Positions 17,804 to 29,559 are shown, numbered from the stretch's first letter. The stretch: DNA of 64,000 nt from Neisseriaceae bacterium (GCA_027489245.1 JAIYAC010000015.1:16597-80596); one strand, 5' to 3'. The notes: a model not told the origin generated them from the sequence alone. Translations and numbers: made by a program.

Positions 17804-18910
17804 ATGCTGATTCTGCAAGCCGAACGCGATGCACTGCTCAAACCCCTGCTGGCTGTCACCGGCATCGTAGAGCGTCGCCACACCCTGCCTATCCTCTCCA
17901 ACGTACTGATCGAGAAAAAGGCAGACGCGGTAAGCTTTCTGGCCACCGACCTGGAAATCCAGATCACCACGGCCAGCCCCGACGACATCGCCGGCGAAGC
18001 CTTCCGCCTGACCACCTCGGCCAAAAAGCTGCAGGACATCCTGCGCGCGATCCCCGACAAGACCACCGTTACGCTGGAACAGCAAGACGGCCGCCTGATG
18101 CTGAAAGCCGGCAAAAGCCGCTTCAACCTGCAAACCCTGCCGGCGGACGACTTCCCGCTGCTGTCGGCCGCCAGCGCCGCCGAAGCCAGCTTTAGCCTGG
18201 CCCAGCGCGACCTGAAGCGCCTGATCGCCCAGGTACAGTACGCCATGGCCGTACAGGACATCCGCTACTACCTGAATGGCCTGCTGCTGCAAACCGAAGG
18301 CAACCAGGTACGCCTGATTGCCACCGACGGCCACCGCCTGGCCTTTGCCAGCGCCGAAATTGCGGCCAACCTGGCCAAGAGCGAAGTGATCCTGCCGCGC
18401 AAAACCATCGTCGAGCTGTACAAGCTGCTGCAGGATAGCGACGAGCAGATCAACGTAGAGCTGCTGTCCAACCAGGTGCGCTTCAGCTTTGGCAGCACCG
18501 TGATCATCAGCAAAATCGTGGACGGCAAGTTCCCCGACTACAACCGCGTGATCCCGCTGGACAACAACAACATCTTCCTGCTGGAACGCGTTACCTTCCT
18601 GCAGGCGCTGCAACGCGCAGCCATCCTGGCCAACGAGAAATTCCGCGGCGTACGGCTGGTACTGCGCCCGGGCACCATGTCCATCCTGTGTACCAACAGC
18701 GAGCAGGAAGAAGCCGAAGAAGAGCTGGAAATCGCCTACCAGGGCGCCGAGCTGGAAATCGGCTTCAACATCAACTACCTGCTGGACGTGCTGACCAACC
18801 TGCCGGCTGAAACCGTGCAGCTCGCCTTTGGCGACGCCGTACGCGCCGTGCTGGTAACCATCCCGGACAACGCAACCTTCAAATATGTCGTGATGCCAAT
18901 GCGCATCTGA
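17804..18910 (+). CDS. dnaN: DNA polymerase III beta subunit (sliding clamp)
   Basis: 368 residues, full length, three repeated clamp domains. MLILQAERDALLKPLLAVTG and the C-terminal FKYVVMPMRI (partner-binding pocket end) are diagnostic. GGGAG lies eight bases upstream of the start. It forms the ring that tethers polymerase III to DNA. Follows dnaA by about 40 bases. Confidence 0.97.
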   Translation: MLILQAERDALLKPLLAVTGIVERRHTLPILSNVLIEKKADAVSFLATDLEIQITTASPDDIAGEAFRLTTSAKKLQDILRAIPDKTTVTLEQQDGRLMLKAGKSRFNLQTLPADDFPLLSAASAAEASFSLAQRDLKRLIAQVQYAMAVQDIRYYLNGLLLQTEGNQVRLIATDGHRLAFASAEIAANLAKSEVILPRKTIVELYKLLQDSDEQINVELLSNQVRFSFGSTVIISKIVDGKFPDYNRVIPLDNNNIFLLERVTFLQALQRAAILANEKFRGVRLVLRPGTMSILCTNSEQEEAEEELEIAYQGAELEIGFNINYLLDVLTNLPAETVQLAFGDAVRAVLVTIPDNATFKYVVMPMRI

Positions 18911-18945
18911 CACCCGCCTGCCCTGCCCCGTGCAGGGCCAGCGGC

Positions 18946-21410
<2,465 letters not shown>

Positions 21411-21918
21411 ATTGTCGAATGATGTCGGTTCGCACAGAAAGTGAAAACTGTCGCGGGATAGTGCAAAATCCATCGCATAGTTAGTGCAAAGAGCGTAGTT
21501 AGAACTCTGCCTTTGTATCCTTTACGGGATGCAAAGGCAGAGTTGCTTTTACGAGGCCTAAGATAACGTACAAGATGTACCCCTCTGTTAGCATTAGACC
21601 AACAGAAGCTCTAAGGGAGCTCATCATATAGACACTATGCTTGTGCAGTCCTAACTCATACTCTGTTCATAGACTCCAAGATGTGACTCCCAGCTTCACA
21701 AACACAAGAAGAAAACGGGAGGGGGATGTGCTCGATTAAATTCGCTCTTACAATCACCCCAACAGATTTAGCACCTAGGATGCAGCCAACTTGAATACTA
21801 TCGTTTACTGCTGAATCTGCTGCAAACGTAGCCTGGGAACGTTACCCAACACAAGTTGCCTTCAACAATGCGCTGCATTGCCTAGTAATTGTCAGTACCT
21901 GATGCAGTAGAAACTTAT
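21411..21918. other. Non-coding stretch between gyrB and hsdM
   Basis: About 500 bases with no believable gene and lower GC than gyrB. It holds the gyrB terminator (21503-21550). A 9-base direct repeat TAGTGCAAA occurs at 21453-21495 (two copies). The rest contains no repeat word, tRNA or promoter that I can identify. It is the junction between core and accessory DNA. Confidence 0.5.
21503..21550 (+). terminator. Terminator after gyrB
   Basis: AACTCTGCCTTTG (21503-21515) pairs perfectly with CAAAGGCAGAGTT (21532-21544), and the loop contains a further ATCC/GGAT pairing; GCTTTT follows. Confidence 0.8.
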
Positions 21919-23517
21919 ATGGCTAAACACACACAAGTCACACACGATATCGGCGCAAAACTCTGGTCACTGTGCCATGTACTGCGTGACGACGGTGTCA
22001 CTTACCACCAGTACTTGGGCGAATTGACCTACCTTCTCTTTCTCAAGATGATGAAAGAGACAGGCCAAGAAGACCGTCTCACGATCTGGACTCGCCAGAA
22101 AAAAGGACAACCGTCTATAGAGCAACCTGGCATACGTTGGGGCGACCTCTTGGCTGCGTCCGCGCCAGAACGGTTAGGTCTTTATAAAGAGATGTTGTTG
22201 AGCTACGGCTTGCATGGTCGTGGTGCGGTCCAACAGATTTATGCCAACGCAAATACCTTCATTACCAAGCCCTCCACCCTCAGTAAGCTGGTCACCGACA
22301 TTGACGCACTCGATTGGTACAGCGTGCAACGCGACGACCTAGGTGACCTCTACGAAGACCTGCTTGAGCGCAATGCCACCGAAAAAAAAAGTGGTGCAGG
22401 CCAGTATTTCACCCCGCGCCATTTAATTGACAGCATCGTGGCAGTGATGAAACCCCAGCTGAGCGATGTGATTCAAGATCCGGCAGCGGGCACCTGTGGC
22501 TTTCCCATCGCAGCCAACAACTATCTACGACAGCACAACGACTTTGACAGTCTGAGTAACGAAGCCCACCGCCGCTACCGGCACGGCACCTATTTCTGCA
22601 TGGAGCTGGTGCAAGACACCCACCGTTTGGCCTTGATGAACATGCTGCTACATGGCATTGAAGGCGGCGTGGAGTATGGTGACACCCTGGGTGAAGAAGG
22701 TACTCGCCTGCCACCCGCCACGTTGATTTTGTCTAACCCACCATTTGGCACCAAGAAGGGTGGTGGCCTGCCCACCCGCAAAGACCTGACCTACGAGACC
22801 AGCAACAAGCAGTTCGCTTTCTTGCAGCACATCTACCGCAACCTGGCCCCAGGTGGACGCGCAGCTGTGGTGCTGCCCGACAATGTGTTGTTTGAAAGTA
22901 ATGTGGGTACCAGCATCCGCCGTGACCTGATGGACAAGTGTAGATTGCATACCATCCTGCGTTTGCCCACCGGCATCTTCTACGCCCAGGGTGTGAAGAC
23001 CAATGTGCTCTTCTTCACCAAAGGCGAGAAGGTCGATAAGGGCAATACTCAAGAGGTATGGGTATACGACATGCGGGCCAACATGCCCCAGTTTGGCAAA
23101 CGTACCCCTTTTACGCGCGATTACTTCCGTACCCCAGCTAATGTTCCGGCCGATGTGCCACGCGACAAGTTTGAAGATGTATTTGGCGCTGACCCGCAAG
23201 GCGGCCCGCAGGCCTTGTCTCTACGCGTTGACACGGGCGAAACAGGCCGCTGGCGCAAATTTACCCGCCAGCAAATTGCCGAGCGTGGCGACAACCTCGA
23301 CTTGGCTTGGCTGAAAGACGACAGCGGCGACACCGCCCAGCAACAACGTGAAGAGCCCGCAATGCTGGCCCGCCTGGCCATGCGCGAGATAAATGCCGCG
23401 CTGAAAGAGCTGCGCGCGCTGGTGGAGGCCCTTGGCGAAGACCCCGATGCAGAGCTGGACGACCTGTTCGTGGAGGACATCGAACAAGGCTATGCGGCGG
23501 AAAGAGGGGAAATATGA
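21919..23517 (+). CDS. hsdM: Type I restriction-modification methyltransferase subunit
   Basis: Start at the ATG 21919 (MAKHTQVTHDIGAKLW); the frame upstream uses a TTG. 532 residues. HsdM N-terminal helical domain (about 1-130), then the N6-adenine methyltransferase with SAM-binding motif I DPAAGTCGFPIAAN (near residue 186) and catalytic motif IV NPPFGTKKGG (near 273). It methylates adenine in the site chosen by HsdS. No HsdR gene is found next to it or elsewhere in the window. It overlaps the following small frame by 4 bases (ATGA). Confidence 0.95.
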   Translation: MAKHTQVTHDIGAKLWSLCHVLRDDGVTYHQYLGELTYLLFLKMMKETGQEDRLTIWTRQKKGQPSIEQPGIRWGDLLAASAPERLGLYKEMLLSYGLHGRGAVQQIYANANTFITKPSTLSKLVTDIDALDWYSVQRDDLGDLYEDLLERNATEKKSGAGQYFTPRHLIDSIVAVMKPQLSDVIQDPAAGTCGFPIAANNYLRQHNDFDSLSNEAHRRYRHGTYFCMELVQDTHRLALMNMLLHGIEGGVEYGDTLGEEGTRLPPATLILSNPPFGTKKGGGLPTRKDLTYETSNKQFAFLQHIYRNLAPGGRAAVVLPDNVLFESNVGTSIRRDLMDKCRLHTILRLPTGIFYAQGVKTNVLFFTKGEKVDKGNTQEVWVYDMRANMPQFGKRTPFTRDYFRTPANVPADVPRDKFEDVFGADPQGGPQALSLRVDTGETGRWRKFTRQQIAERGDNLDLAWLKDDSGDTAQQQREEPAMLARLAMREINAALKELRALVEALGEDPDAELDDLFVEDIEQGYAAERGEI

Positions 23518-23753
23518 GTCAGCTGTCTTTCAGGCAAGCTAGCGAGGTGCCCGTTGGTGTAATCCTGTGTGCCAAATCCAGCTGCGAACTAGTCGCGCTG
23601 CTGCAAATGTACAAAGGCGGTATCACCTTGGCAAGGTTCTGGACCGAGCTGCTACAGGCGGTGCTGAAACCACAACTCTACTGGGCCTGGAAGGAGACAC
23701 GTGAGGGGCAGGTCCGGCTAGGGATGTTGTTTGGGGGAAGTAAAGATGAGTGA
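23514..23753 (+). CDS. Short frame, remnant of a DUF1016/YhcG-type PDDEXK nuclease C-terminus
   Basis: 79 residues in the ATGA overlap with hsdM, ending inside the start of hsdS. The segment VPVGVILCAKSSCELVALL followed by GGITLARFWTELLQAVLKPQL resembles the C-terminal end of YhcG/DUF1016 proteins, where a PIGLILC-like strand and an L-x-TELP helix end the PDDEXK domain. The N-terminal half and catalytic residues are missing. It may be a decayed insert kept because it couples translation of hsdM to hsdS, or a small functional protein. The family match is from memory and not checked. Confidence 0.45.
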   Translation: MSQLSFRQASEVPVGVILCAKSSCELVALLQMYKGGITLARFWTELLQAVLKPQLYWAWKETREGQVRLGMLFGGSKDE

Positions 23754-25278
23754 GTTTCCTGACGGCTGGGTGAAGGTACCTCTTGGGGAAGTGAATGCGT
23801 TTTCTGGCAGCACCGTCAATCCAGCCTCACGTCCAGATGAGTTGTTCGAGTTATATAGCGTTCCGAGTTTTCCGACAGGAATGCCAGAGAGGTTGCGTGG
23901 TAGCGAGATTGGCTCGACCAAGCAAACTGTCAACGCTGGAGATGTCTTGATCAGCAAGATCAACCCGAGGATCAATCGTGTCTGGACGGTGGGTCCGAAG
24001 TCCTCAGAGGAGCAAATCGCTTCCTCTGAGTGGATAGGTTTTCGATCCGATGTGGTCCAGCCTGCGTTTGCAAACTACTATTTCAGAAGCCCAGCGTTCA
24101 GAGACCTCTTGTGCAGCGAAGTAACGGGTGTTGGAGGATCTCTGACCAGAGCGCAGCCCAAACGGGTTGCGGCATATACGCTACCAATTGCTCCACTTGC
24201 TGAACAAACCCGCATTGCCAATCAACTCGACACCTTGCTGGCACGCATCGATACCTACAATGAGCACCTCGATATCATTCTTGGCATCCTCAAGCGGTTT
24301 CGGCAGACAGTACTAAATGCAGCCGCAAGCGACGAATTCTTGGAAATCGCGCCAAAGGCTCCGTCGCGTATCGTTCAGTTGGGCACGGTTTTGGCAGAGC
24401 CGCTTCGTAACGGTAAGTCGGTTCGTGATGGAAGTGGCTTGTCGGTGCTGCGCCTCACTTCTCTCAAGCCAGCAGGGCTTGACCTAAAGGAAACTAAAAC
24501 TGGTGATTGGTCGGCAGTGTCTGATGTCAGAAAATTTCTCATCCAAAACGGTGACTATTTGGTATCGCGTGGTAATGGGTCGAGGAACCTTGTCGGGCGA
24601 GGTGGGCTCGTTATTGGATGCAATGAAGAAATTGCATTTCCAGATACGATGATTCGAATTCGACCGGATAAAGCCAAGCTGCTCCCCGAGTATCTGAAGT
24701 ATGTCTGGTCTAGCCAATTGGTGCGTCAGCAGATCGAGCGTGCCGCCAAGACAACCGCCGGTATTTGGAAGGTTTCGCAGCCTGACCTTAAAAGCATTTG
24801 CTTGCCGTTGCCGACGCTGCATGATCAGCTCGAGATTGTTAGTCAGGTTGATGGGTTGCTGAAGTTTGCCGACCGCATCGAAGCCCGTTACAAAGCCATG
24901 CGCACCTACGGCCAACGTCTGGCACCCCAAGTGCTGGCCAAAGCTTTTCGTGGCGAGTTGGTGGAGCAAGACCCCAGCGACGAGCCTGCTGCGCTTCTAC
25001 TGGCTCGACTAAACACAGCGCGCGTCCCTGCTGTCAAACGAAAGTCCTACGCTAGGAAACTGGAAGTGAAGTCTGAATCCGATAAGTCGCTGCTCAGCGC
25101 TATTGATCAAATGGGTAAGCCGGAGTTCACCTTTGAGGAGTTGCGACAGGCCTCTACTCGTTCGTATGAATCTCTCAGAGACGAGCTTTTCACACTGCTC
25201 TCTGATGCTGGTTCGGGTATTGAGCAGTACTTCGATACAAAACGAGGACTCATGAAGTTGCGGCGGATTAAGAAATGA
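23746..25278 (+). CDS. hsdS: Type I restriction-modification specificity subunit
   Basis: Start at 23746 (MSEFPDGWVKVPLGEV) after GGGGG. 510 residues, larger than many HsdS because of a C-terminal extension (about 430-510). Two target-recognition domains each begin with the P-DGW / PLPTLHDQ pattern, separated by conserved helices with APLAEQTRIANQLDTLLARI (near 150-170) and the second LPTLHDQLEIVSQVDGLLKFADRIE. It recognises the bipartite DNA target and directs HsdM. The extension is unusual and could bind the ATPase encoded next, with which it shares a 4-base overlap. Confidence 0.94.
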   Translation: MSEFPDGWVKVPLGEVNAFSGSTVNPASRPDELFELYSVPSFPTGMPERLRGSEIGSTKQTVNAGDVLISKINPRINRVWTVGPKSSEEQIASSEWIGFRSDVVQPAFANYYFRSPAFRDLLCSEVTGVGGSLTRAQPKRVAAYTLPIAPLAEQTRIANQLDTLLARIDTYNEHLDIILGILKRFRQTVLNAAASDEFLEIAPKAPSRIVQLGTVLAEPLRNGKSVRDGSGLSVLRLTSLKPAGLDLKETKTGDWSAVSDVRKFLIQNGDYLVSRGNGSRNLVGRGGLVIGCNEEIAFPDTMIRIRPDKAKLLPEYLKYVWSSQLVRQQIERAAKTTAGIWKVSQPDLKSICLPLPTLHDQLEIVSQVDGLLKFADRIEARYKAMRTYGQRLAPQVLAKAFRGELVEQDPSDEPAALLLARLNTARVPAVKRKSYARKLEVKSESDKSLLSAIDQMGKPEFTFEELRQASTRSYESLRDELFTLLSDAGSGIEQYFDTKRGLMKLRRIKK

Positions 25279-26909
25279 AGTTGATTCGTGTTCATATTGT
25301 CTCTGCGAGATCGTGTGGTGGCTTGCTCGACGGCTTGGACGTTCGGCTTCGAAACTCGGTAACCACAGACGCAGTTTTTGAGCCCTTATGTCTAATCGGG
25401 CCAAACGGCGCGGGTAAGTCGCAATTCATTCAGGTTGTCGCTGAGGCCTTTCAGTCACTGTTCCATGCAGTTGTTCCGAACGAAGAGCGAGATGAGTGCA
25501 ATCCCGATCTTCAGTTTGAAGTCGAATACTTCATTTACTCCGGTGAAGACTTTAAACCCGTACATGTGAAGGCGACGCGTCTCGCAAGCGGAAACAGACG
25601 GCCAGTGGTAAAAATTGCACGGAGCTCGGACGAAGGGTGGATTGACTGTGCCTTGAAAGATCCAGCGACAGAGTTACTTCTCCCTGCAAAGGTTATTGGC
25701 TACACCTCAGGCGCCAATGAGACATTGAGTCTACCTTTTTTGGTATCCCGCGCAGGATATGCCACTGATGTAGCTGAGCGAGCCCTGACGCGCACCGAGG
25801 TGGAAAAAGCCGTCCCCGATAGCCGATTGATGCTAATTGACTATGGAACGCATCTTGAGGTCTTGGTTGCCAACCTGCTGCTCGGGGCTCATGATCAACG
25901 CGTTGCTCTACTCGAAGATGTGCGAGTGCAAGATCTGCACTCTTTTCGCTGTGTCATTCAATTAGCACACTCAGCCGTTCCAAAGCTTCCATCAAGCCGC
26001 AGTAGCTCGGGTGCACGCAAAGGAGTACAGCTGACAGATGAGTTGGAGTCTTACCTGAGCCAGCTTCAATGCTGTGCTACCAGCTACCATCACGACCCGA
26101 ACACCGACAGCTACACGTTTGACTTCTTGGTGACGAGTGAAACACGGAAGGCATTTCAACACTTCTGGCATAGCGCCCTAGCGCTTTACGCCTCGCTTCA
26201 CAAGATTGCCATGCTCAACGACTTGGCAATACCAAAAGCTACTCGACAGCGTTTCCGTCAAGAAACGCAGAAGCGTAAGTTTGCTTCCCGACTGCCTGAG
26301 CCTCAAGACGAGGACAAGGTCTTTCGGTTCGAAAGGGTTGAGTTCGCTGCCGCAGAAAAGGGGCGAATTGTTGATTACGTCTCACTGTCAGACGGTGAGC
26401 ACCAGATGGCCCAGCTATTGGGAACCATGTGCATGGTGTCTTTTCCAAATGTGTTGTTTCTCTTTGATGAACCAGAGTCACATTTCAATCCGCAATGGCG
26501 AGTGAAGCTTCTTTCCCGGGTACAGGCGCTGCCCACAGCAGACGGTGTGCGCGCGAATGGAGGTAGGGTTGCCGCGCAGGACGGGCTGATGACAACGCAC
26601 TCACCGTTCGTTGCATCAGACATGCATAAAGAAAGTGTCTTCATCTTTCGCAAGAAGCCTGAAGCTCAAACTATTGAGGTGAGAAATCCAGATATCGAGA
26701 CGTTTGGCACAACTTTTGATGCCATTTTGGCTGAGTGCTTTAAAATCGATCCGCCAATCTCAGGGTTGTCTATGGCGCGAATTGAGAATCTAAAATCCTC
26801 TAGCGATCCCGAAGAAATTAAGAAAGGCATGAGTGAGCTGGGTGATTCCGTTGAAAAAATCATGCTTGCAGATCGGGTTAGACAACTAAAGCGGCAAGCT
26901 GGTCATTAA
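25275..26909 (+). CDS. AAA/ABC-type ATPase of a restriction-associated system (Septu PtuA-like)
   Basis: 544 residues. Walker A GPNGAGKS at 42-49, ABC-type signature SLSDGE at 370-375, Walker B FLFDEPESH with Asp398-Glu399, and an H-loop motif THSPF after it. The middle (about 60-340) is a long insertion as in SMC/Rad50-like OLD or PtuA proteins, and no nuclease motif is visible inside it. It overlaps hsdS by 4 bases and the HNH gene follows after 1 base, so all four proteins are made together. An ATPase next to an HNH nuclease is the Septu arrangement. Role as the translocation or sensing part of the restriction complex is inference. Confidence 0.8.
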   Translation: MKLIRVHIVSARSCGGLLDGLDVRLRNSVTTDAVFEPLCLIGPNGAGKSQFIQVVAEAFQSLFHAVVPNEERDECNPDLQFEVEYFIYSGEDFKPVHVKATRLASGNRRPVVKIARSSDEGWIDCALKDPATELLLPAKVIGYTSGANETLSLPFLVSRAGYATDVAERALTRTEVEKAVPDSRLMLIDYGTHLEVLVANLLLGAHDQRVALLEDVRVQDLHSFRCVIQLAHSAVPKLPSSRSSSGARKGVQLTDELESYLSQLQCCATSYHHDPNTDSYTFDFLVTSETRKAFQHFWHSALALYASLHKIAMLNDLAIPKATRQRFRQETQKRKFASRLPEPQDEDKVFRFERVEFAAAEKGRIVDYVSLSDGEHQMAQLLGTMCMVSFPNVLFLFDEPESHFNPQWRVKLLSRVQALPTADGVRANGGRVAAQDGLMTTHSPFVASDMHKESVFIFRKKPEAQTIEVRNPDIETFGTTFDAILAECFKIDPPISGLSMARIENLKSSSDPEEIKKGMSELGDSVEKIMLADRVRQLKRQAGH

Positions 26910-26910
26910 T

Positions 26911-27972
26911 ATGCTTTTCGGATATCCATCTGCTGCGAATGCAGAAAATTGGCTTCATGACTGCATAGTGGCTGCAGTAACCTTGGTGCACGAATTAATC
27001 GAGACGCAAAGGCCGCTTCCCCCGTGGCCAGAGATAATTCCAATGCCGTATCGTGCTAAGCTATCGAGTCGGCATGGTCTGAGAGATCGATTCGTTGAGT
27101 ACGCTTCGGCCTTAAATATGCTTGATACGGATAAGCGCAAGGCTGTCCTTGCGGCAGTTGTGGCACAAAACAAGATTGCTGACTTACTTGCTGGCCAGTG
27201 CGATTGCTTGAGTCTAGGGGACTTGGCTGTGGACATCCGCGAGCCAGCAAAGTCGCTTTTCACTTTTGCCTTTGAACTCCTTACCGAGCTCGGCATTAGG
27301 CAGCATCAATACAAAATAGTGTGCGACGGAGTTCCGGAGCGAATCTGTCCTTTCTGCGGATGCGAGAACCTTGAGGCGCCAGGCCTTCCACAAGAGGATC
27401 TCGATCACTACATACCCCGATCCAAGTATCCGTTCGCCGCGGCAAACCTTCATAACCTTGCTCCTATGGGAGGGCGCTGTAATTCCTCTTACAAGCGGAC
27501 GCAAGATCCACTTCGGCGAGACGATGGCTTGCGCAGACGTGCCTTTGACCCGTACTCCGCAGAAGGCGTGAAGATCTCTTTCGAGAATAGTGTCATTGAT
27601 GAATTGACGACGGGCCCACTTGTATCAGATTGGGTTATTGACCTGGTGCCTGGAACCGAAGAGGTGCAGACTTGGGACGAGGTGTTCCATGTGAGGAAAC
27701 GATGGCGGGAAAATTTCTTGGATGAAAAGACGTTTAATAAGTGGCTTGATGGCTTCAAATCTTTCTGCAAGAGATCCTGCATGCATATTACTGACGATAC
27801 CCAGCTGGTTGAAGCTATCAAAAACTATCAAGGGTATCTATCAGACTGTGGCTTCCAGGGACATGCATTTCTGAAGGCGGCAGCATTCCAGCTTATGTTT
27901 CGTAAATGTGAGGCACGCAGCCCACGGCTACTGCCGATATTTCGAGACTTGGCGGGGATTCAGCAGCCCTAA
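26911..27972 (+). CDS. HNH endonuclease (Septu PtuB-like)
   Basis: 353 residues. A zinc-type HNH domain starts with CPFCG (Cys146, Cys149), followed by DHYIPRSKYP (Asp165-His166), NLHNLAPM and CNSSYK. The Asp-His with downstream His and Asn is the beta-beta-alpha-metal active site. The N-terminal 140 residues and C-terminal 150 are helical and unrecognised. It is the last gene of the hsdM-remnant-hsdS-ATPase-HNH operon and likely cleaves nucleic acid under control of the ATPase. It is larger than typical PtuB. Confidence 0.82.
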   Translation: MLFGYPSAANAENWLHDCIVAAVTLVHELIETQRPLPPWPEIIPMPYRAKLSSRHGLRDRFVEYASALNMLDTDKRKAVLAAVVAQNKIADLLAGQCDCLSLGDLAVDIREPAKSLFTFAFELLTELGIRQHQYKIVCDGVPERICPFCGCENLEAPGLPQEDLDHYIPRSKYPFAAANLHNLAPMGGRCNSSYKRTQDPLRRDDGLRRRAFDPYSAEGVKISFENSVIDELTTGPLVSDWVIDLVPGTEEVQTWDEVFHVRKRWRENFLDEKTFNKWLDGFKSFCKRSCMHITDDTQLVEAIKNYQGYLSDCGFQGHAFLKAAAFQLMFRKCEARSPRLLPIFRDLAGIQQP

Positions 27973-28028
27973 ATGAGGCCGTTAAATGCGGAGGAACTTC
28001 CGCTAGCTAATTATGTTGTTCAAGGCAA

Positions 28029-28937
28029 ATGAGCGATACAAGAGTCTTCCGATTGTTCAACAGCCAAGCCACCGAACTACCCGGCACCGCGTCCGACCTG
28101 GAAAAACCCCTTCAAACGCTGATCGAGCGCAACCTGGAAACGCTGCTGGGTATCCGCTTTGTGGCGTCGGAGTACACCACCGGTAAAACCCACGGCGGGC
28201 GCATAGATACGCTGGGGCTGGACGAAAACCACTTCCCGGTCATCATCGAATACAAGCGCTCGCAGTCGGAAAACGTCATCAACCAGGGGCTGTTTTATCT
28301 GGATTGGTTGATGGATCACCAGGCCGAGTTCAAGCTGCTGGTGCTGGAGAAATTTGGCAAAGCCACCGCCGATGCCATCGACTGGAGCGGCCCGCGCCTG
28401 ATCTGCATTGCGGCCAACTTCACCAAGTACGATGCCCACGCGGTACAGCAGATCAACCGCCAAATCGAGCTGGTGCGGTACCGGCTATTTGGTGAAGACC
28501 TGCTACTGCTGGAGGCCGCCAATACCCCCAACACGCAACCCAGCAGCCCAGCGGCGATACCGGCAGCACAAAGCAGCAAAGCACGTAGTGGTGACAAGAG
28601 CGTGGCGGAAATTTATGCCGAGCTGAGCCCTGCCATGGTTGAGCTGCTGGACACGGTAGAGGCGCATATCTTCTCGCTGGGGGATGATGTACAGCGTAAA
28701 GAGCTAAAGCTGTATTACGCCTACCGTCGCCTGAAGAACTTTGCCACCCTGGTACTGCAGAAAAGCCGCCTATTACTTTACCTGCACCTGCCGCCAGAGA
28801 GCGAAACACTGCCGGCCAATGGCCGTGATGTGTCGCAGGTTGGGCACTGGGGTACCGGCGATATCGAACTAAGCATCAGCAACCAGGCTGAGTTTGACCT
28901 GGCCAAACCGCTGATCATCAAGGCTTACGAACGCTGA
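28029..28937 (+). CDS. DUF5655-type protein with PDDEXK-like nuclease domain
   Basis: 302 residues. N-terminal half resembles the PDDEXK fold: DLEKPLQTLIERNLETLLGI, then RIDTLGLDENHFPVIIEYKRSQ with Asp60, Glu74 and Lys76 as a D...E-x-K triad. C-terminal part (about 200-302) matches the DUF5655 domain: a helix VELLDTVEAHIFSLGDDVQRK and LYLHLPPES. GC content and codon use are core-like, unlike the operon just before it. Possible nuclease or effector; function unproven. Confidence 0.72.
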   Translation: MSDTRVFRLFNSQATELPGTASDLEKPLQTLIERNLETLLGIRFVASEYTTGKTHGGRIDTLGLDENHFPVIIEYKRSQSENVINQGLFYLDWLMDHQAEFKLLVLEKFGKATADAIDWSGPRLICIAANFTKYDAHAVQQINRQIELVRYRLFGEDLLLLEAANTPNTQPSSPAAIPAAQSSKARSGDKSVAEIYAELSPAMVELLDTVEAHIFSLGDDVQRKELKLYYAYRRLKNFATLVLQKSRLLLYLHLPPESETLPANGRDVSQVGHWGTGDIELSISNQAEFDLAKPLIIKAYER

Positions 28938-28938
28938 T

Positions 28939-29559
28939 ATGCCACTAACCATCCATTGCTACCGCCACGGAGAAAGTGCGGCCAACGCAGGGGCGGCAAC
29001 GTCAGACCCGGCGTTGATTCCGCTGACAGAGCTGGGCCACCAGCAGGCGCAGGCACTGGCAGCCACCATCAATACGATGCAGGATTTGCTGGTGGTTTCG
29101 CCCTTCTTGCGGGCCCAACAGACTGCCGCACCACTACAGCAACGCTACCCACAAACCCAGGTAGTCAGCTGGCCAGTCCAGGAATTCACTTACCTTTCCC
29201 CCGCTAAAAGCGCCGGCACCACGGCTGCACAGCGGCGGCCGAGGGTTCAAGCCTACTGGGCTACGGCAGAGGTGATGTACGAGGATGGTGACGGTGCGGA
29301 AAGCTTCTTCGCCTTCATGCAGCGGGTGGTGGCAACCCGTCAGCAACTGGAAGCCCTGCACCATAGCGATGTCAAAAACGTGGTGATGGTTGGCCACGGC
29401 CAATTCTGGCAGGCACTACGCGCCGTGCTGACTGGCCAGCTGCAACCTGTTGATGCCCAGGCCATGCGGGCATTCCGGGCATTGGAAGACACCCAACCGC
29501 TGCACAATGCACAGGGCTTCAGCGCCGTCTTTGACGGCCAGCGCTGGCAACTGCGCTAA
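28939..29559 (+). CDS. Histidine phosphatase family protein
   Basis: 206 residues. RHGES (phospho-His region) opens the protein and VGHGQFW with the second His comes near 155; SPFLRAQQTA is the third active-site segment. This is a phosphoglycerate-mutase-like/SixA-type fold; the substrate cannot be told. It begins 1 base after the DUF5655-type gene, so it is co-translated with it, which suggests a shared pathway. Core-like GC content. Confidence 0.8.
   Translation: MPLTIHCYRHGESAANAGAATSDPALIPLTELGHQQAQALAATINTMQDLLVVSPFLRAQQTAAPLQQRYPQTQVVSWPVQEFTYLSPAKSAGTTAAQRRPRVQAYWATAEVMYEDGDGAESFFAFMQRVVATRQQLEALHHSDVKNVVMVGHGQFWQALRAVLTGQLQPVDAQAMRAFRALEDTQPLHNAQGFSAVFDGQRWQLR

Noticed and set aside
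21919..27972. A complete classical type I restriction system
   Set aside because: There is no HsdR-like helicase-nuclease anywhere in the window, and the large ATPase has the LSDGE/ABC-type motifs rather than a DEAD/DEAH helicase pattern.
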